A DNA stretch of 64,000 bases from Clostridia bacterium (GTDB lineage: Bacteria > Bacillota > Clostridia > Oscillospirales > Acutalibacteraceae): positions 78,036 to 142,035 of the forward strand of contig JAFTXJ010000017.1 in the NCBI GenBank assembly GCA_017461625.1, written 5' to 3'. The notes below the pieces were generated by a model. That model was not told the origin of the DNA, made no database searches, and was given only the letters and a program-made list of their open reading frames with translations. Within the stretch, counting starts at the first letter, position 1. Every line of letters starts with the position of its first letter. The position numbers were made by a program, and so were the translations under genes. Below are positions 46,441-55,343 of this stretch, piece after piece.

Positions 46441-46469
46441 TTATACTATAACGAAGTTTAAAAAGCAAT
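46441..46469 (-). promoter_or_regulatory. Promoter of the structured RNA
   Basis: TTGCTT (46469-46464), 17 bp, TATAAT (46446-46441), placing the start at the first paired bases of the RNA. Confidence 0.8.
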
Positions 46470-46470
46470 A

Positions 46471-46514
46471 AAAAAACCGTAACCACCGAGCAAGTGGTTA
46501 CGGTTAAATTTTTA
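46471..46514. terminator. Bidirectional terminator, second identical copy
   Basis: Same 44 bases as 45367-45410. It ends glyA. Confidence 0.9.
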
Positions 46515-47753
46515 TCAATCTTCATAAAGCGGGAACTTTTTGCAAAGGTCAACAACTTCTTTTGCAACCTGTTCTTTTGTTGCTTCAAAGTCGGTGGCTG
46601 TCTTTTTCATCCAGGAGGCAATAAGTGCCATTTCGCTTTCTTTAAAGCCTCTTGAGGTTACGGCAGGGGTGCCGACTCTTACACCGCTTGTAACAAAGGG
46701 GCTTTCCGGGTCGTTAGGAATTGCATTTTTGTTAACGGTGATATGAACCTCGTCAAGTCTGTGTTGAAATTCCTTGCCTGTGATGCCCATGTTTCTCAAA
46801 TCGAGGAGCATAAGGTGGTTGTCTGTTCCGTCAGAAACCATGTTGAAGCCTTCTTTTTTAAGGCAATCTGCAAGAGCCGCAGCGTTTTTGACAATCTGTG
46901 TCTGATACTCTTTAAATTCGGGGGCAAGAGCTTCACCAAATGCAACAGCCTTGGCTGCAATAATGTGCATAAGAGGTCCGCCCTGGGTGCCGGGGAAGAT
47001 AGCTTTATCAATTGCTTTTGCAAGGCTTTCTTTGCAAAGAATAAGTCCGCCTCTCGGTCCGCGGAGGGTTTTGTGGGTTGTGGTGGTTACAATGTCTGCA
47101 TAAGGAACGGGACTTGGGTGAAGACCTGCAGCAACAAGACCTGCAATGTGAGCCATATCCACCATAAAATATGCACCCACTTCATCGGCAATTTTTCTGA
47201 ATTCGGCAAAGTCAATTGTTCTGGGGTAAGCTGAAGCACCTGCAAGAATGAGCTTAGGTTTGCATTCAAGGGCAAGGGCTCTTACCTTTTCGTAGTCAAT
47301 TTTGCCTGTATTTTCATCCACACCGTAAGGAACAATGTTAAAGTATTTGCCTGAAATATTAACAGGTGAACCGTGTGAAAGGTGACCGCCGTCAGCAAGG
47401 CTCATTGAAAGCACTGTGTCACCGGGAGTAAGCACGGCAAAAAAAGCGGCAAGGTTTGCATTGGCTCCGCTGTGGGGCTGAACGTTTGCATGCTCTGCAC
47501 CAAAAATCTTTTTTGCTCTTTCTCTTGCGATTTCTTCAACACCGTCAACGTGCTGACATCCGCCGTAATATCTCTTTGCAGGGTAACCCTCTGCATATTT
47601 GTTTGTAAGCACTCCGCCTGCAGCAAGAAGCACAGCCTTTGAAACAATATTTTCTGATGCAATCAGCTCAATGTTGTTTCTCTGCCTTGAAAGCTCCTCT
47701 TCACAATAAGCATACACTTCGCTGTCGTAATTTTTTAATTCTTCAAAAAACAT
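46515..47753 (-). CDS. glyA: Serine hydroxymethyltransferase
   Basis: A 412-residue PLP enzyme interconverting serine and glycine with tetrahydrofolate, the main one-carbon source. '[20 protein letters not shown]' and '[17 protein letters not shown]' are classic. The PLP Lys lies in '[14 protein letters not shown]'. ATG 47753 is behind GGAGGTCAG; an upstream in-frame ATG has no ribosome site. Confidence 0.97.
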   Translation of the reverse strand: MFFEELKNYDSEVYAYCEEELSRQRNNIELIASENIVSKAVLLAAGGVLTNKYAEGYPAKRYYGGCQHVDGVEEIARERAKKIFGAEHANVQPHSGANANLAAFFAVLTPGDTVLSMSLADGGHLSHGSPVNISGKYFNIVPYGVDENTGKIDYEKVRALALECKPKLILAGASAYPRTIDFAEFRKIADEVGAYFMVDMAHIAGLVAAGLHPSPVPYADIVTTTTHKTLRGPRGGLILCKESLAKAIDKAIFPGTQGGPLMHIIAAKAVAFGEALAPEFKEYQTQIVKNAAALADCLKKEGFNMVSDGTDNHLMLLDLRNMGITGKEFQHRLDEVHITVNKNAIPNDPESPFVTSGVRVGTPAVTSRGFKESEMALIASWMKKTATDFEATKEQVAKEVVDLCKKFPLYED

Positions 47754-47784
47754 AACTGACCTCCAAAAGAACAATACAGGGGCT

Positions 47785-47813
47785 ATTTTACATCAAAACA
47801 CTTATATAGTCAA
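47785..47813 (-). promoter_or_regulatory. Promoter of glyA
   Basis: TTGACT (47813-47808), 17 bp, TAAAAT (47790-47785). Confidence 0.75.
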
Positions 47814-47842
47814 GCAAAAAATCACTTTACTTCAATATAATT

Positions 47843-47882
47843 ACACCCCCGACACAATTCGTCAACTGCATCGGGGGGTATG
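47843..47882 (-). terminator. Terminator of the large LRR gene
   Basis: ACCCCCCGA...TCGGGGGT stem on the minus strand, followed by a weak AT-rich tail. Confidence 0.6.
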
Positions 47883-47894
47883 TGATAAATATGC

Positions 47895-50800
47895 TTATTT
47901 AAGCGGCATTGGGATATACGCAAAAAGCATTTCAAAGATTGATTTGATAAAGCTTATAATCATTTCAAAAATGCTGATCTCTGCATCCTGCTGAGTTGAA
48001 TTTTCTGTATCTGCCTCGGGGGAATCCTCTGTTTCATCTTCAACCTCAATTTCGGGTGACTGGTCGATGAGGTCGAGGTATTCGGCATAAGCCGCATCTG
48101 TTGCAAGCTCTTCAGATGCTTTTGACTGGTCAACGCTTGAAAGGAGTGCACCTGCCTGCTCAAGAAGAGCAACGTCAAGGGCATCAATTGTTCCGTCGTG
48201 GTTGCAGTCGGCAGCAGTATAAACAGCTTCGCTTACGTCATCCTTAGTGAGCATACCGTTGGCAAGGCAGGAAACAATAATTGAATCCGAGCCGTCATAC
48301 CAACCGTCACCGTTAACATCGCCGAAGATGACGATTGTGTACGCATCTACAATCTCACCGTCACACTCAACATAAACGATAGAATCTGTTCCTAACGAAT
48401 CATAATTGAGATTGCAATCGGGGTCAGAAACCTCTATGTAACCGTCAAGGGAATCAAGGTTTGATGAAAGGCCCATAATTGTTCCGTTTTGGTGGTCGAT
48501 TGTCGCAGTGGAAAGTGCTTCAATTCCGACAACCTTAACCACGCAGTAATCTCTCATTGATCCGTCTGTTGATGTGGCAACAACCATGGCGATACCTGCC
48601 CTGACACCCTTAATTTTGCCGGATGAGTCAACTGTTACAACAGATTCATCAGCACTTTCCCATACAACGCTTATGCTCTCTGCTATTGGCATTTTGAGAG
48701 TATATGTCATTGTCATTGTGCCGTTGATGCTGAGATAAACAACGTCTTTATCAATTTGGAGGGTTATGTATTCAACATCAATGTTATTGCTTTGGGCGAA
48801 TTCATCAGCATAAGAGCCTTCATAACACCAAATTGTAACATCATCACAACCGTCAAATGCAGTTGCACCGATTGAAGTTACGCTTTGAGGAATAATAACT
48901 GACTCAAGAGCTGTGCAGTTTTTGAAGGCATCTCCATAAATTCTGCTTACTCCTTTGCTGATTTCAACTTTTTTGATTACAGTGTTGTTTTCAAACGCAC
49001 CGTAGCCGATTTTGGTTACAGAAGGCAAGCAAACATCAGCGGAGTTTCCTCTGTAAGAAACAAGAACATCGCTTTTGATATTAAAAGTGGGGTTTCCGTC
49101 GCTGTCAAGGAGGCAGAAGCTCATACCGTTTGAATCAGCATAGTAATGAATCCATGAATTTTCTTCGCAACAAAACACTACATTTGGGTTTATCTCCATG
49201 CCTTCCAAAGCAAAAGGACTGGTACCAAATGTAATTTTTCCGTTGTTTCTGAATATAACATCTACCAGATTATAGCAAAGACCAAAAGCATAGTCTCCGA
49301 TTGCGGTAACATTTTCACCTAAAGTTACACTTATAAGGTTTTCACATTCCACAAATGCCCCTTCTCCGATTGTGGTAACACTGTCGGGGATTGTTACGCT
49401 TGTGAGGCTATAACAATCTACGAACGCATAATCTCCGATTGTTGTGACACTGTCGGGGATTGTTACGCTTGTGAGGTTACGGCAATATTTGAACGCATAA
49501 CTTCCGATTGTGGTGACACTGTTACCGATTGTTACACTTGTAAGGTTATCGCAATTATCGAATGCCATATAACCGATTGTGGTTATTCCTTCAGGAAATG
49601 ATACAAATCTGATAAAATCATTACACTCCACCCAATCAGGCTGTTTATCTGCATACATCGGACCCGAGCCTTCAATAATAAGCTCACCGTCGGCATATAA
49701 AGTGTAGGTCAGGTTTTCACCACATTTGCCCGGGAAACAATAGGGCCTTGATGAATTGTTTTCATAAACAACTCTGTATCGGTAGTCTGCTCCGCCTTCT
49801 ACCAAATCCCACTGCACCGGAGTACCCGGGTAATAAAGAACAGGAGAACCAAAAGCATTATCTCCGATTGTGGTAATACTTTCCGGCAAAATTACACTTT
49901 CAAGGTCGTAGCAAGAAGAGAATGCATTACTGCCGATTGAGGTCACACTGTTACCGATTGTTACGCTTGTGAGGTTGCCGCAAGAATTGAACGCATAACT
50001 GCCGATTGTGGTCACACTGTTGCCGATTGTTACGCTTATGAGGTTGTTACAATCATAGAACGCATAACTGCCGATTGAGGTAACACCGTTTCTGATAACA
50101 ACGGATTTGATTGAATCTTCATAACTCTCCCACGGACGGTTGTTATAATTATAATCTTTCATAGCCCCTGTTCCGCAGATAAAAAGTGAACCGTCGGAAT
50201 AATATTCCCAGGTGAGGCTGTCACCGCAGGTGCCGTTAGCAACTGCTTCTTCACAATGAAGGGTTGCAGAGGAGAGAACGGAGTTTCCGCTGTTGAATGC
50301 GATATTGTTCCACTGTGCACGCTTACCTTCAAAATAAACGTCGGTTAAATTGGTGCAACCGTCAAAGGCATTATCATCAACTGAGGTTACACCAACAGGG
50401 ATTGTCACTGATTTGATGCTGCTTTTGAAGCTGTCCCAGGGACATTCACTATAATCAATTTTACCTGTGCCACTTAAAATAAGTTCACCTGTTTCTTCTT
50501 CAAAAGTCCAGGTAAGGTCTTCACCGCAGGTGCCGCTTATAATAAGTTTTTGACAATGGATTGTTGCTTCAGTCAGCAATTCATTACCCCAACCGATATT
50601 GATATTATTCCATTGAGAACGGATGCCATTGTAATATACATCAGTTAAGCTTGTGCAACCGAAAAATGCATCAAAATCGATTGCAGTAACGCTGACAGGT
50701 ATTGTTACGGTTGTGAGAGTTTCGCAGGAATTAAACATACTGTCATAAATCTCGGTGATGCCCTCTTCAAGCACAACTTCTTTACAGCCCGATTCTGTAA

Positions 50801-53138
50801 ACCAATAAAAATAGTGCTCTTCAGGAACGGCTGCGTCGCCTTTGGTCAGGGTAACTTTTTCAACGTTAAAATAACAAGAAGCAAATTCTTCTTTTGCAGC
50901 CAAAGAGATGGGAAGAGTAAGTTCTTTAAGATTAAGGCAGCCGTCAATCACACCATATCCGATTGTGGTGACACTGGCGGGGATTGTTACGCTTGTGAGG
51001 CTTTCGCAACTGCTGAATGCAGAATCTCCGATTGTAGTGACACTGTTTGGAATGGTTAAGCTCTTAAGACCTTCGCAACCGGAAAATGCAGAACCACCGA
51101 TTTCGGTAACACCTTCCGGAATAATCACTGTTGAGAGATTGACACAACCGCAGAACATTCGATATTCTATTGTGGTGATGCCGTTTCCGATTGTGACACT
51201 TTTGAGATTTTTACAATTTTCAAAAGCCGCTTCTTCAACAGAGGTTACACTGTCAGAAATTGAGTAGCTTTCACTTTTGTTTCCGTTAGGATATTGTAAA
51301 AGTTTTGTTTTATCTTTGTTAAACAAAACTCCGTGTTCATCGCTTGAATATGCAAGGTTTTCAGCAGAAACGGTTATATTTGCAAGATTTGAACAACTAT
51401 CAAATAAATCCTCTCCAAGTGTTGTAACCCCGCTACCCAGTGTGACACTTGTGAGATTATTACAAACAGCAAATGCCATGTCTCCGATTTCGGTAACACT
51501 ATCAGGGATTATTATGCTTGTTAGGTTTTCACAATAACTGAACGCAACCATACCGATTGACGTTACAGTATTGGGAATTGTTACGCTTGTTAGGTTTTCA
51601 CAATAGCTGAACGCAGCCATGCCGATTGACGTTACAGTATCGGGGATTGTTACGCTTGTGAGGCTGGTGCAATCAGCGAACATATAATCTGAAATTGCGG
51701 TAAAGGTGTTTGGAATTGTTACATGTTTAAGATATAAGCAGCATGCAAAAGGACCCATTCCAACGGAGGTTACACCCTCAGGAATTGAATAGCTTTCACT
51801 TTTGTTTCCGTTAGGATATTGAAGGAGCACTGTTTTATCTTTGTTGAAAAGAACACCGTTTTCATCACTTGAATAAGCAGAGTTCTCTTCATCAACAATA
51901 ATTTCAGCAAGCGAACCACAGCCCATAAACACAAGATCACCGATTGTGGTAACGCTTTTAGGAATTGTGATGCTTGTGAGACTGGCACATTCTGAGAACG
52001 CATAATCGCCGATTGCAGTAACTCCATCAGGGATTCTGATATCTGCGAGACTTGAACAACCGGAGAATAATCCATATCCGATTGATGTCACGCCGTCAGG
52101 GATATGTATGCTTGTAAGACTCTCACAGTTTGAGAACGCATAATCGCCGATTGCAGTAACTCCATCAGGGATTTTGACATCTGTGAGACTTGAACAACCG
52201 TAGAAAGCTGAGCCATCAATTACAGTAACAGTATCAGGAATTATTACGCAGGTAAGACCTGAACAACCACGAAACAAATTGTGAGGAATGACTGTTACAC
52301 CCTCGGGAATTGTAACATTTATGAGACTTGAACAACCATAAAATACTTCTTCTCCGAGTAAAGTAATACCGCTACCAATTGCTACAGTTTCGAGGTTTTC
52401 ACACCAACCGAACACATAATCACCGATGGTTGTTACACTGTCCGGGATTGTTATGCTTGTGAGGTTACTGCAATATTGGAACGCATAATTGCCGATTGTG
52501 GTGACACTGGTGGGAATTGTTACACTTGCGAGGCTTTCGCAATTATAAAATGCACCGTCTCTGATTTCGGTAACACTATCGGGAATTACTACGCTTGTAA
52601 GGTATTCGCATCTGCCGAATGCATAATCTCCGATTGTAGTGACACTGGCGGGGATTGTTATACTTGTGAGATTGGTGCACCCAAGGAACGCCTCTCGACA
52701 GATTGTAGTGACACTATCGGGGATTACTACACTTGCGAGGCTTGAGCAACCATAAAATGCATTTTCTCCAATTGTGGTGACACTGTCAGGGATTGTTACA
52801 CTTGCGAGATTGTCGCAACCTTGGAATGCATAACTACCGATAATCGTGACACCATCAGCAATGGTAACAGATTTAAGTGAGGAATAATATTTGTACCAAG
52901 GTGCACTTTGCAAACTATAATCATTCATCGCCCCTGTGCCGGTGATGATGAGTTCACCTGTTTCGGTGTCAAGCGACCAGGTGAGGTTTTCACCGCAAGT
53001 ACCGCTGTAAGAAGCTGCACTTGCAAAAATATTAAACAAATCAGGAAGGTCAATTCCCACAAATCCACTCAGCGGTGCAGCGGTTAAAACCATAACAGCC
53101 ACCATAAATGATGCTAAAATTTTCTTTGCCTTATTCAT
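47895..53138 (-). CDS. Large BspA-type leucine-rich-repeat surface protein with Ig-like and dockerin domains
   Basis: 1747 residues. Signal peptide (to ~40). Then arrays of ~23-residue LRR_5 repeats of the type 'SVTIPDSVTTIGDYAF', interrupted by four copies of a 'CGENLTW...ELIITGTGAM' module (near residues 46, 869, 971 and 1137) and two 'YSSDENGVLFNKDKT' inserts. A Big_2-like Ig domain follows ('SVVWESADESVVTVDSSGKI'), then a dockerin-like pair of calcium loops ('GDVNGDGWYDGSDSI', 'ADCNHDGTIDALDVALLEQ'). It ends in an acidic linker and the tail 'IFEMIISFIKSIFEMLF'. It is probably a surface recognition protein docked to cohesin-bearing scaffolds. Ribosome site GGTGGAGG. Confidence 0.93.
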   Translation of the reverse strand: MNKAKKILASFMVAVMVLTAAPLSGFVGIDLPDLFNIFASAASYSGTCGENLTWSLDTETGELIITGTGAMNDYSLQSAPWYKYYSSLKSVTIADGVTIIGSYAFQGCDNLASVTIPDSVTTIGENAFYGCSSLASVVIPDSVTTICREAFLGCTNLTSITIPASVTTIGDYAFGRCEYLTSVVIPDSVTEIRDGAFYNCESLASVTIPTSVTTIGNYAFQYCSNLTSITIPDSVTTIGDYVFGWCENLETVAIGSGITLLGEEVFYGCSSLINVTIPEGVTVIPHNLFRGCSGLTCVIIPDTVTVIDGSAFYGCSSLTDVKIPDGVTAIGDYAFSNCESLTSIHIPDGVTSIGYGLFSGCSSLADIRIPDGVTAIGDYAFSECASLTSITIPKSVTTIGDLVFMGCGSLAEIIVDEENSAYSSDENGVLFNKDKTVLLQYPNGNKSESYSIPEGVTSVGMGPFACCLYLKHVTIPNTFTAISDYMFADCTSLTSVTIPDTVTSIGMAAFSYCENLTSVTIPNTVTSIGMVAFSYCENLTSIIIPDSVTEIGDMAFAVCNNLTSVTLGSGVTTLGEDLFDSCSNLANITVSAENLAYSSDEHGVLFNKDKTKLLQYPNGNKSESYSISDSVTSVEEAAFENCKNLKSVTIGNGITTIEYRMFCGCVNLSTVIIPEGVTEIGGSAFSGCEGLKSLTIPNSVTTIGDSAFSSCESLTSVTIPASVTTIGYGVIDGCLNLKELTLPISLAAKEEFASCYFNVEKVTLTKGDAAVPEEHYFYWFTESGCKEVVLEEGITEIYDSMFNSCETLTTVTIPVSVTAIDFDAFFGCTSLTDVYYNGIRSQWNNINIGWGNELLTEATIHCQKLIISGTCGEDLTWTFEEETGELILSGTGKIDYSECPWDSFKSSIKSVTIPVGVTSVDDNAFDGCTNLTDVYFEGKRAQWNNIAFNSGNSVLSSATLHCEEAVANGTCGDSLTWEYYSDGSLFICGTGAMKDYNYNNRPWESYEDSIKSVVIRNGVTSIGSYAFYDCNNLISVTIGNSVTTIGSYAFNSCGNLTSVTIGNSVTSIGSNAFSSCYDLESVILPESITTIGDNAFGSPVLYYPGTPVQWDLVEGGADYRYRVVYENNSSRPYCFPGKCGENLTYTLYADGELIIEGSGPMYADKQPDWVECNDFIRFVSFPEGITTIGYMAFDNCDNLTSVTIGNSVTTIGSYAFKYCRNLTSVTIPDSVTTIGDYAFVDCYSLTSVTIPDSVTTIGEGAFVECENLISVTLGENVTAIGDYAFGLCYNLVDVIFRNNGKITFGTSPFALEGMEINPNVVFCCEENSWIHYYADSNGMSFCLLDSDGNPTFNIKSDVLVSYRGNSADVCLPSVTKIGYGAFENNTVIKKVEISKGVSRIYGDAFKNCTALESVIIPQSVTSIGATAFDGCDDVTIWCYEGSYADEFAQSNNIDVEYITLQIDKDVVYLSINGTMTMTYTLKMPIAESISVVWESADESVVTVDSSGKIKGVRAGIAMVVATSTDGSMRDYCVVKVVGIEALSTATIDHQNGTIMGLSSNLDSLDGYIEVSDPDCNLNYDSLGTDSIVYVECDGEIVDAYTIVIFGDVNGDGWYDGSDSIIVSCLANGMLTKDDVSEAVYTAADCNHDGTIDALDVALLEQAGALLSSVDQSKASEELATDAAYAEYLDLIDQSPEIEVEDETEDSPEADTENSTQQDAEISIFEMIISFIKSIFEMLFAYIPMPLK

Positions 53139-53181
53139 TTTGAAGCCTCCACCAAAATATTCAAAATAAGATACATTTTAA

Positions 53182-53210
53182 AATATAACACTTTTAACAT
53201 AAAAATGCAA
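53182..53210 (-). promoter_or_regulatory. Promoter of the large LRR gene
   Basis: TTGCAT (53210-53205), 17 bp, TATATT (53187-53182). Confidence 0.65.
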
Positions 53211-53333
53211 TTGCTCAATATATCAAAACAGCCAAAATAAATCTGAAGCAACCTGAGTATCTGCTTTTTTAATATGCAATATATATAATAATCCGTGCTT
53301 TATAAACTTTGGAATATTATCTTAAATTTTCAA

Positions 53334-53362
53334 TAGACAAGTATTAAAAATTCTGCTATAAT
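53334..53362 (+). promoter_or_regulatory. Promoter of the ZIP transporter gene
   Basis: TAGACA (53334-53339), 17 bp, TATAAT (53357-53362). Confidence 0.7.
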
Positions 53363-53398
53363 TTTTTGTGTATCACCTTCTGATAAGGGGGTAATTAA

Positions 53399-54157
53399 AT
53401 GAACATTGTGTTTTTAACAGCTTTGGGCGTTGGCGGAGCATCTGTTATCGGTGCGATTTTCGGCTTTATTTTTAAAAAAATCAGCCACAAATTCAGCGAT
53501 ATTGTGCTCTCCTTTGCGGCAGGGGTTATGCTCGCCGCCGCTGTTATCGGGCTTATTCTTCCCTCACTTGATTACGGTGGCGGATTTTCCGTTGCCGTTA
53601 CGGTAATCGGTGTTTTTTGCGGAGCTGTTTGTGTTAACCTTATTGACAGGCTTGTTCCTCATCTGCACCGCCTGACCGGTGTTGACGGTGAACATCACCC
53701 CGAAAAGCAGGAGCAGCTTAACAAGGTTCTTCTTTTTGTGATAGCTATTGCTATTCACAACCTGCCTGAGGGTATTGCCGCAGGCGTGGGATTCGGCACA
53801 GGCAACACCACCGAGGCACTGACAATTGCAGGCGGTATCGCTTTGCAGAATATCCCCGAGGGTATGGTTATCATAGGGCCGATGCTTGCTACGGGAATGA
53901 GCCACGGCAGAGCTTTTTTGATTGCCGTTGTTACCGGTGTTATTGAGGTGCTCGGCACTTTGCTCGGCTTTTTTGCCGTAAGCGTTTCAACTGCAATTTT
54001 GCCATTTGCCCTTGCCTTTGCAGGGGGAACAATGCTTTATGTTATCAGCGATGAGATGATTCCCGAAACCCATTCTCACGGCAGTGAACGGGGTGCGACT
54101 TATTCGCTGCTGGTAGGCTTTTGCGTAATGCTTGTTTTTGATGTTTTATTAGGATAA
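53399..54157 (+). CDS. ZIP family metal transporter
   Basis: 252 residues with eight predicted membrane segments. The metal-binding motifs are 'HNLPEGIAAGVGFG' in helix 4 and 'QNIPEGMVIIGPM' in helix 5. A His-rich loop ('HLHRLTGVDGEHH') precedes them. It imports Zn or another divalent metal. It is followed 21 bp later by a flavodiiron protein, itself an iron enzyme, and may share its transcript. Confidence 0.92.
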   Translation: MNIVFLTALGVGGASVIGAIFGFIFKKISHKFSDIVLSFAAGVMLAAAVIGLILPSLDYGGGFSVAVTVIGVFCGAVCVNLIDRLVPHLHRLTGVDGEHHPEKQEQLNKVLLFVIAIAIHNLPEGIAAGVGFGTGNTTEALTIAGGIALQNIPEGMVIIGPMLATGMSHGRAFLIAVVTGVIEVLGTLLGFFAVSVSTAILPFALAFAGGTMLYVISDEMIPETHSHGSERGATYSLLVGFCVMLVFDVLLG

Positions 54158-54178
54158 TTATTTAAAGGAGATATAAAA

Positions 54179-55327
54179 ATGATTAGTGAAACAATTAAGT
54201 ATGTTGGTGTCAATGACCACAAAGTTGACCTTTTTGAGGGTCAGTATATCGTACCCAACGGTATGGCATATAACTCATATATTATTGAGGGCGAAAAGGT
54301 TGCTGTTATGGATTCGGTAGACAAAAACTTCACCGAAGAATGGCTTAACAATATTAAAACAGTTATGGGTGACAAAGCTCCCGATTATCTTGTTGTTCAG
54401 CACATGGAGCCTGACCATTCGGCAAACGTTTGCGAATTTATGAACACTTATCCCGAAGCCACCGTTGTTGCCACACAAAAAGCTTTTGGTATGATGACAA
54501 AGTTTTTCGGTACAGATTTTGCCGACAGACGTATCGTTGTGGCTGACGGTGACACCCTTGACTTAGGTGGCAGAACCCTTACCTTTGTAACCGCACCGAT
54601 GGTTCACTGGCCTGAAGTTATTATGACATATGACAGCAAGGATAAAGTCCTTTTCTCAGCTGACGGATTCGGAAAATTCGGTGCTCTTGATGCTGACGAA
54701 GATTGGGCATGTGAAGCAAGAAGATATTATTTCGGCATAGTTGGTAAATACGGCCCTCAGGTGCAGGCAGTGCTTAAAAAAGCAAGCGGACTTGATATTA
54801 AAGCAATTTACCCCCTTCACGGACCGATGCTTGAAGAAAACCTCGGCTATTACCTTGATTTGTATAATACATGGTCAAGCTACGGTGTTGAGAGCGAAGG
54901 TGTTGTAATTTGCTACACATCGGTTTACGGCAACACTAAAAAAGCTGTTGAGCTTCTTGAAAAAGAGCTTAAAGAAAACGGTTGCCCAAAAGTGGCTGTT
55001 AACGACCTTGCCCGTTGTGACATGGCAGAGGCTGTTGAAGATGCTTTCCGTTACGGCAAAATTGTGCTTGCCACCACCACATATAACAGTGAAATTTTCC
55101 CCTTTATGAGAAACTTCATTCACGAGCTTGTTGAAAGAGGCTATAAAAACAGAACCGTAGGTATCATCGAAAACGGCACATGGGCTCCCCTTTGTGCAAA
55201 GCTTATTAAAAGAATGCTTGAGGGCAGCAAGGATTTAACTTACACCGACACAACGGTTACAATCCACTCCGCTGTTAAGGATGAAAATATAGCACAGATC
55301 AAATCCCTCGCAAAGGAACTTATATAG
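54179..55327 (+). CDS. FprA-type flavodiiron protein
   Basis: 382 residues: an N-terminal MBL-like diiron domain with 'QHMEPDHSANVCEF' (H75, E77, D79, H80) and a C-terminal flavodoxin domain with 'YTSVYGNTKKAVELL' for FMN. Such proteins reduce O2 or NO in anaerobes, protecting oxygen-sensitive enzymes. Length is normal. The ribosome site is AAAGGAG. Confidence 0.95.
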   Translation: MISETIKYVGVNDHKVDLFEGQYIVPNGMAYNSYIIEGEKVAVMDSVDKNFTEEWLNNIKTVMGDKAPDYLVVQHMEPDHSANVCEFMNTYPEATVVATQKAFGMMTKFFGTDFADRRIVVADGDTLDLGGRTLTFVTAPMVHWPEVIMTYDSKDKVLFSADGFGKFGALDADEDWACEARRYYFGIVGKYGPQVQAVLKKASGLDIKAIYPLHGPMLEENLGYYLDLYNTWSSYGVESEGVVICYTSVYGNTKKAVELLEKELKENGCPKVAVNDLARCDMAEAVEDAFRYGKIVLATTTYNSEIFPFMRNFIHELVERGYKNRTVGIIENGTWAPLCAKLIKRMLEGSKDLTYTDTTVTIHSAVKDENIAQIKSLAKELI

Positions 55328-55343
55328 ATTGTGAGATGTTTAA

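Noticed and set aside
49724-49740. TTTGCCCGGGAAA, resembling a Noc binding site
   Set aside because: It has a mismatch in the left arm, lies inside the LRR coding sequence and is not repeated nearby.
51000-52900. Regular direct repeats that could suggest a CRISPR array
   Set aside because: The repeats are in frame, about 69 bp, and encode LRR units throughout; there are no unique spacers and no cas genes.
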